Assembly: GCA_017529865.1 (NCBI GenBank)
Contig: JAFXNA010000026.1
Location: 1 to 37,649, forward strand
Direction: 5' to 3'
DNA from: Bacteroidaceae bacterium
GTDB taxonomy: Bacteria > Bacteroidota > Bacteroidia > Bacteroidales > Bacteroidaceae
Length of the DNA stretch: 37,649 bases
Positions 33,839 to 37,649 of the stretch are shown here, piece by piece (within the stretch, counting starts at the first letter, position 1; each line of letters starts with the position of its first letter). Below the pieces are notes generated by a model. The model had not been told where the DNA came from and made no database searches. It worked only from the letters and a program-made list of their open reading frames with translations. A program made the translations under genes and the position numbers.

Positions 33839-35008
33839 CTATGCAATGGTTGACTGATACCAGTCGAAGAGTTTCTGAACTCCCTCTTCAATCTCTACGC
33901 GATGTGTCCAACCGAGGGAATGGAGTTTGCTGACATCGATGAGCTTACGCATCGTGCCGTCGGGCTTAGATGCATCGAACACGATTTCGCCCGTGAACCC
34001 GACTGTCTGAACAATCAGGTCTGCCAGTTGGCGGATTGTGAGTTCCTTGCCTGTGCCGACGTTGATGTGGCAATTGCGGATTTCGCCCAATGATGGAATG
34101 GCTCCGCCTCGTCCTGTGCTCTCATTGCGGTCGACGGCTCCGGTGGTCGATGCTCCGTAGTGTACCGACGAGTATTTCTCGATACCGATAATGTCGCTGA
34201 AGTTCACGTTGAGCAGCACGTGAACGCTGGCATCTGCCATGTCTTCGCTCCAGAGGAATTCGCGCAGCGGTGTGCCCGTTCCCCATAGTTCAACCCGATT
34301 ATCCTCGATGCCATATTTCCGTAATACCGATAAGATGGCATCCTTGTTGGCACTGCCGTTCACGCCTTCCACGGGTCGGCTGTTCATGTCCTTGCGGATG
34401 GCGTCCCAATTGCCGTCGTGGATGAGCTTCGCCAAGTATATCTTTCGCATCATGGCCGGCATCACGTGGCTGTTCTCCAGATGGAAATTGTCGTTCGGAC
34501 CGTAGAGGTTCGTCGGCATCACCGCGATATAATTGGTGCCGTATTGCAGGTTGTACGACTCGCACATCTTCAGTCCCGCAATCTTCGCTATGGCATATTC
34601 CTCGTTCGTGTACTCCAGTTCGCTGGTCAGCAGGCAGTCCTCCTTCATCGGTTGCGGCGCATTCTTCGGGTAGATGCATGTCGAGCCGAGGAACAGCAAC
34701 TTCTTCACCCCGTGAGCGTATGCCTCACTGATGACGTTACACTGTATCTTCATGTTCATCATCATGAAGTCGGCACGGTACAAACTGTTCGCCATAATGC
34801 CCCCGACGAACGCCGCCGCCAGCACCACCGCATCGGGCCTCTCCTCATCGAAAAACGCCCGCACCGCATACTGATCCGTCAGGTCAAGCTCCTTGTGAGT
34901 ACGCCCCACAAGATTCGTATAACCCCGACTCAGCAAGTTGTTCCAGATGGCACTTCCTACAAGTCCCCTATGGCCTGCCACGTAAATCTTGCTACTTTTA
35001 TCTAACAT
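33839..35008 (-). CDS. fcl: GDP-L-fucose synthase
   Basis: This 389-residue short-chain dehydrogenase epimerises and reduces GDP-4-keto-6-deoxymannose, the Gmd product, to GDP-L-fucose. The NADPH motif is VAGHRGLVGSA (residues 10-20), and the catalytic triad is Ser109 (LGSTCIYP), Tyr138 and Lys142 (YAIAK). Other family stretches are AAFVGGI and NLYGPNDNFH. It is longer than E. coli Fcl (321) because of an insertion at about 215-235 and another at about 280-310 (YGASTTGAVDRNESTGRG). The gene follows gmd with a 32-base gap of AT repeats and shares its transcript. Confidence 0.95.
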   Translation of the reverse strand: MLDKSSKIYVAGHRGLVGSAIWNNLLSRGYTNLVGRTHKELDLTDQYAVRAFFDEERPDAVVLAAAFVGGIMANSLYRADFMMMNMKIQCNVISEAYAHGVKKLLFLGSTCIYPKNAPQPMKEDCLLTSELEYTNEEYAIAKIAGLKMCESYNLQYGTNYIAVMPTNLYGPNDNFHLENSHVMPAMMRKIYLAKLIHDGNWDAIRKDMNSRPVEGVNGSANKDAILSVLRKYGIEDNRVELWGTGTPLREFLWSEDMADASVHVLLNVNFSDIIGIEKYSSVHYGASTTGAVDRNESTGRGGAIPSLGEIRNCHINVGTGKELTIRQLADLIVQTVGFTGEIVFDASKPDGTMRKLIDVSKLHSLGWTHRVEIEEGVQKLFDWYQSTIA

Positions 35009-35040
35009 TTTATTATGAATTATGCATTATGAATTATGAA
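35009..35040. repeat. AT-rich GAATTAT repeats between gmd and fcl
   Basis: The gap is made almost entirely of TTATGAATTATGCATTATG-type units, the same 7-base motif that fills the window end at 37622-37649. Confidence 0.75.
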
Positions 35041-36354
35041 TTATTTTACAATGCCTTTCTCTAGATATTCAGCCAAGTTCGTGCGTACTTTCGCAGCAAC
35101 TCCTTCGCCGGCAACCTTCGCCATGTCGCTTTCAACCATGATTTTCACCAAGTCTTCGAAGCTCGTTTTATTCGGATTCCAACCCAGTTTGGCTTTCGCT
35201 TTCGTCGGGTCTCCCCATAGATTGACCACATCGGTTGGGCGGTAGAAGTCCTCGCTTACACGTATCAGTTCCTTACCCACCAAGTCCTTGCTCACATTGC
35301 CACGCACCTTGACACAAACGCCCACTTCGCGTAGTCCTTCGCCGCGAAATTCCAACTCGATGCCGGCATGCTTGAAGGCATAATAGGCAAACTCACGGAC
35401 GCTATGTTGCACACCCGTAGCGATGACGAAATCCTCAGGTTTGCTGTTCTGCAGAATCAGCCACATGCACTCCACATAGTCCTTTGCATAACCCCAGTCG
35501 CGCAACGACGACATATTACCCAGATACAGACAATCCTGCATTCCCTGTGCAATACGAGCCGCCGCCAGCGTTATCTTTCGCGTAACAAACGTCTCACCAC
35601 GACGCTCGCTTTCGTGATTGAACAGGATGCCCGAACAGCAGAACATATTGTATGCCTCGCGGTATTCCTTGACAATCCAGAAGCCGTACAACTTGGCAAC
35701 TGCATAAGGAGAGTAGGGGTGGAACGGCGTATTCTCGTTCTGCGGAACCTCCTCCACCTTGCCATACAGCTCCGACGTCGAAGCCTGATAGATGCGGCAA
35801 GTCTTCTCCAATCCGCAAGCGCGGACTGCTTCCAGTACACGCAGCACACCTGTCGCATCAACATCGGCTGTAAACTCGGGCGAGTCGAAGCTGACCTGAA
35901 CATGACTCTGTGCCGCCAGATTGTATATCTCATCAGGACGAACCGCCCCGACGACCTTCACCAACGACATCGAATCACCTAAGTCACCATAGTGAAGATG
36001 GAAATTTGGATGTCCCTCCAAGTGTGCGATACGTTCACGGTAATCCACACTGCTACGGCGTATGATGCCGTGTACGTCATATCCTTTCTCAATCAGAAAC
36101 TCACTCAGATAGCTGCCGTCCTGACCCGTCACACCCGTAATCAGCGCACGTTTCAGGTTGCTGTCGTCGTGAATCTTCTCGCCCAAAGCTGACTCTAACA
36201 GTGTGATGGAACTGCTCGAAATGCCTACTTTTCCGGCGAACCAACGCGAGATAACCGTCTCGTCTTTCCCTATCATTCCCGCCAGTTCCCTTTGGGTGAT
36301 ACCCCTACGATTCATAATCGTCTTGAGGTTCTTGATAATGGTGTCGTCTTTCAT
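35041..36354 (-). CDS. gmd: XRE-type HTH domain fused to GDP-mannose 4,6-dehydratase
   Basis: This is one open frame of 437 residues. Residues 1-65 form a Cro/CI (XRE) helix-turn-helix: [20 protein letters not shown], then [18 protein letters not shown]. Residues 67-437 form a complete Gmd: nucleotide motif [10 protein letters not shown] (74-83), Thr183 and Glu185 in ASTSELYG, Tyr207 and Lys211 in YSPYAVAK, and [10 protein letters not shown]. Gmd converts GDP-mannose to GDP-4-keto-6-deoxymannose. The family is usually about 370 residues, just the size of the second part. No ATG lies near the Gmd boundary, so a separate start is unlikely. The promoter region holds two dyads that such an HTH could bind. 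Confidence 0.92.
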   Translation of the reverse strand: MKDDTIIKNLKTIMNRRGITQRELAGMIGKDETVISRWFAGKVGISSSSITLLESALGEKIHDDSNLKRALITGVTGQDGSYLSEFLIEKGYDVHGIIRRSSVDYRERIAHLEGHPNFHLHYGDLGDSMSLVKVVGAVRPDEIYNLAAQSHVQVSFDSPEFTADVDATGVLRVLEAVRACGLEKTCRIYQASTSELYGKVEEVPQNENTPFHPYSPYAVAKLYGFWIVKEYREAYNMFCCSGILFNHESERRGETFVTRKITLAAARIAQGMQDCLYLGNMSSLRDWGYAKDYVECMWLILQNSKPEDFVIATGVQHSVREFAYYAFKHAGIELEFRGEGLREVGVCVKVRGNVSKDLVGKELIRVSEDFYRPTDVVNLWGDPTKAKAKLGWNPNKTSFEDLVKIMVESDMAKVAGEGVAAKVRTNLAEYLEKGIVK

Positions 36355-36393
36355 AACTTTATACCTTATTATATTGTTTTCTCAAATTTTTTG

Positions 36394-36401
36394 CAAAGTT
36401 A
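36394..36401 (-). promoter_or_regulatory. -7 box of the gmd-fcl promoter
   Basis: TAACTTTG on the minus strand lies 40 bases before the gmd start. The expected -33 position falls at about 36421-36424, within the first TTGAC/GTCAA dyad, so a protein bound there should block this promoter. Confidence 0.55.
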
Positions 36402-36416
36402 CGAATAATTTCTGGT

Positions 36417-36438
36417 ACTTGACATGGAAACGTCAAAC
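36417..36438. promoter_or_regulatory. Operator-like dyad 1 in the gmd-manA divergent region
   Basis: ACTTGACA and GTCAAAC form a dyad, TTGAC-N8-GTCAA (36419-36436). It overlaps the -33 position of the gmd promoter. Confidence 0.6.
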
Positions 36439-36447
36439 TTTTTTAGC

Positions 36448-36470
36448 ACTTGACAAAATTTGTGTCAAAC
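36448..36470. promoter_or_regulatory. Operator-like dyad 2 in the gmd-manA divergent region
   Basis: The same half-sites recur exactly 31 bases further, TTGACA-N7-TGTCAA (36450-36468), flanked again by AC and AC. Three helical turns separate the two dyads. It lies between the two divergent promoters. Confidence 0.6.
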
Positions 36471-36516
36471 AAAGACTTTTCTTTCCTTTTCTTCCTCAGT
36501 ATTGAAAATAATGTTG

Positions 36517-36524
36517 TAACTTTG
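36517..36524 (+). promoter_or_regulatory. -7 box of the manA promoter
   Basis: TAACTTTG is 22 bases before the manA ATG. No good -33 TTTG is present at the usual distance, which would fit a promoter needing an activator. Confidence 0.5.
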
Positions 36525-36546
36525 CATATCGAAAAGAACAAAAGCG

Positions 36547-37542
36547 ATGAACGAAACCCTTCATAAACTCTATCCAATGCTGTTCAATCCGAACCGCAAA
36601 ACGCTAGTGTGGGGAACCGAAGATTGGACGGTGAGCGCCGTACCAAGGAGCGAGTCGGTCGTGGAGAATGGTCACTGGGCAGGTCGTCTTTTGCCTGAAG
36701 TTATCAGTCAGTATCCGCAAGAGATACTAGGCAAAGAAGTAGCACGTCAGTACGACAACCAACTGCCTCTGCTTACCAAGATTATCGATGCACGGCTCGA
36801 CCTCAGCATACAGGTACATCCCAACGACGAGATGGCGCAGCGCAAGCATCACAAGATGGGAAAGAGCGAGATGTGGTATGTACTCGATGCCCAGCCAGGT
36901 TCGCATCTCTATGCCGGATTCCGCGAGAAGGTTAGCCCGGAGGAATACAAGCAGCGAGTGGCCGACGGCACCATTACCGAGGTGCTTGCCCGCCATGAAG
37001 TCCGCCAAGGCGACATCTTCTACCTCCCAGCCGGACGCGTTCATGCCATTTGTGGAGGTATTAAGTTGGCAGAAGTGCAGCAATCGAGCGATGTCACCTA
37101 TCGCATTTTCGACTACAACCGTCCAGGTTTAGATGGCAAGCCTCGCGAACTGCATACCGAACTGGCAGCTCAAGCTATCGACTATCACGTCTATCCCGAG
37201 TATCGCACAGAGCATCAGGAGTCGATGAACGAGCGCGACAAGTGTCTCGACACACCCTATTTCAGCATCCGCATCATCGAAGCCTCGCAACCCTTCCATC
37301 GCAATGTTGTCAAGTACGACTCCTTCTTCATCCTGATGAATCTCCGCGGCGACTGCACCATCCGCATCCGCAGTACAGAAGACGAGGTGCGTCTGCCCGA
37401 AGGTGCCTCGTGTCTCATTCCAGCCGCAATAGCCGACTACGACATCATCCCAATACACCATTCGACCAAAGTACTCGAAGCGTTCATCAACAACCGTAAG
37501 TCGCTTAAGAGTCTTATCTCCGACTTCTTGCACTGGACATAA
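36547..37542 (+). CDS. manA: Mannose-6-phosphate isomerase, type I
   Basis: This 331-residue zinc enzyme interconverts fructose-6-phosphate and mannose-6-phosphate, feeding GDP-mannose and then GDP-fucose synthesis. Zinc ligands are Gln89 and His91 (IQVHPND), Glu108 (GKSEMWYVL) and His166 (PAGRVHAI). The catalytic-domain N-terminus (WGTEDWTVS) and the C-terminal cupin are both present. The length fits short bacterial type I enzymes. It is transcribed divergently from gmd-fcl, and the 192-base region between them carries the two dyads, suggesting shared control of the first and later steps of one pathway. Confidence 0.95.
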   Translation: MNETLHKLYPMLFNPNRKTLVWGTEDWTVSAVPRSESVVENGHWAGRLLPEVISQYPQEILGKEVARQYDNQLPLLTKIIDARLDLSIQVHPNDEMAQRKHHKMGKSEMWYVLDAQPGSHLYAGFREKVSPEEYKQRVADGTITEVLARHEVRQGDIFYLPAGRVHAICGGIKLAEVQQSSDVTYRIFDYNRPGLDGKPRELHTELAAQAIDYHVYPEYRTEHQESMNERDKCLDTPYFSIRIIEASQPFHRNVVKYDSFFILMNLRGDCTIRIRSTEDEVRLPEGASCLIPAAIADYDIIPIHHSTKVLEAFINNRKSLKSLISDFLHWT

Positions 37543-37550
37543 ACTAGAAT

Positions 37551-37649
37551 TCAATGCATAATTCATAATGTACAATACATAATTGCCTTCGTAGAAGATA
37601 AAAACACGTCTCTTTTGCAAATAATTATGAATTATGAATTATGAATTAT
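37551..37649. repeat. AT-rich repeats at the window end
   Basis: CATAAT-type units at 37551-37583 are followed by at least three exact tandem copies of the 7-base unit GAATTAT (37629-37649), which run off the window. No gene is seen in this stretch. Confidence 0.75.

Overview
The window looks like chromosomal DNA of a Bacteroidota species, most likely Bacteroidales and close to Prevotella/Segatella. The reasons are promoters of the Bacteroides type (a -7 box TAnnTTTG with a TTTG near -33), a lack of clear Shine-Dalgarno sites, secreted proteins ending in short sorting-type tails, an HU protein of the long glycine-tailed Bacteroidales kind, a MutA/MutB methylmalonyl-CoA mutase, and a DUF4492 gene in front of cytochrome bd. 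The assignment rests on gene content only.

Layout: 1-1730 holds a gene tail, a sugar O-acetyltransferase, a 52-codon remnant of a metallo-beta-lactamase-fold gene and a small coiled-coil protein. 1763-4334 encodes two secreted proteins, one built of six ~73-residue repeats. 4534-8604 (minus) is mutA-mutB, the cobalamin-dependent mutase of the succinate-propionate route. 9032-11466 is a small membrane protein, an NfeD-like protein and a flotillin, followed by DUF4861, AraC, TonB-receptor and calycin-like genes (to 16902). 17002-20005 is DUF4492-cydA-cydB. 20064-22006 pairs a galactokinase-family sugar kinase with a nucleotidyltransferase. 22213-23775 is a DegP/HtrA protease, followed by tRNA-Asp and pheS on the minus strand. 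25351-29920 holds a UDP-sugar dehydrogenase, nagB, an outer-membrane protein and a cytidylyltransferase-GHMP kinase fusion. 29940-32319 (minus) is an AT-rich trio: HNH endonuclease, secreted protein and membrane-anchored HIRAN protein. 32340-33141 has no convincing gene but holds two long imperfect palindromes and a phased array of 22-bp repeats in front of an HU-family gene. 33839-37542 is the GDP-fucose region: fcl and gmd on the minus strand, divergent from manA.

The genes share a theme of sugar-nucleotide supply: ManA, Gmd and Fcl (mannose-6-P to GDP-fucose, the mannomutase and guanylyltransferase being elsewhere), Ugd (UDP-glucuronate), NagB (amino sugar), two GHMP kinases and two nucleotidyltransferase domains.

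The strongest unusual signals are: (1) gmd carries an N-terminal XRE-type DNA-binding domain, and its divergent promoter region holds two matching dyads 31 bp apart, suggesting a sugar-nucleotide enzyme that controls its own genes; (2) a 22-bp phased array of palindromic sites and two dyad-rich segments lie before an HU gene; (3) a HxGH cytidylyltransferase is fused to a GHMP kinase; (4) a family of GC-rich palindromic repeats has entered several coding sequences in frame. All functional links are inferences from sequence reading alone.
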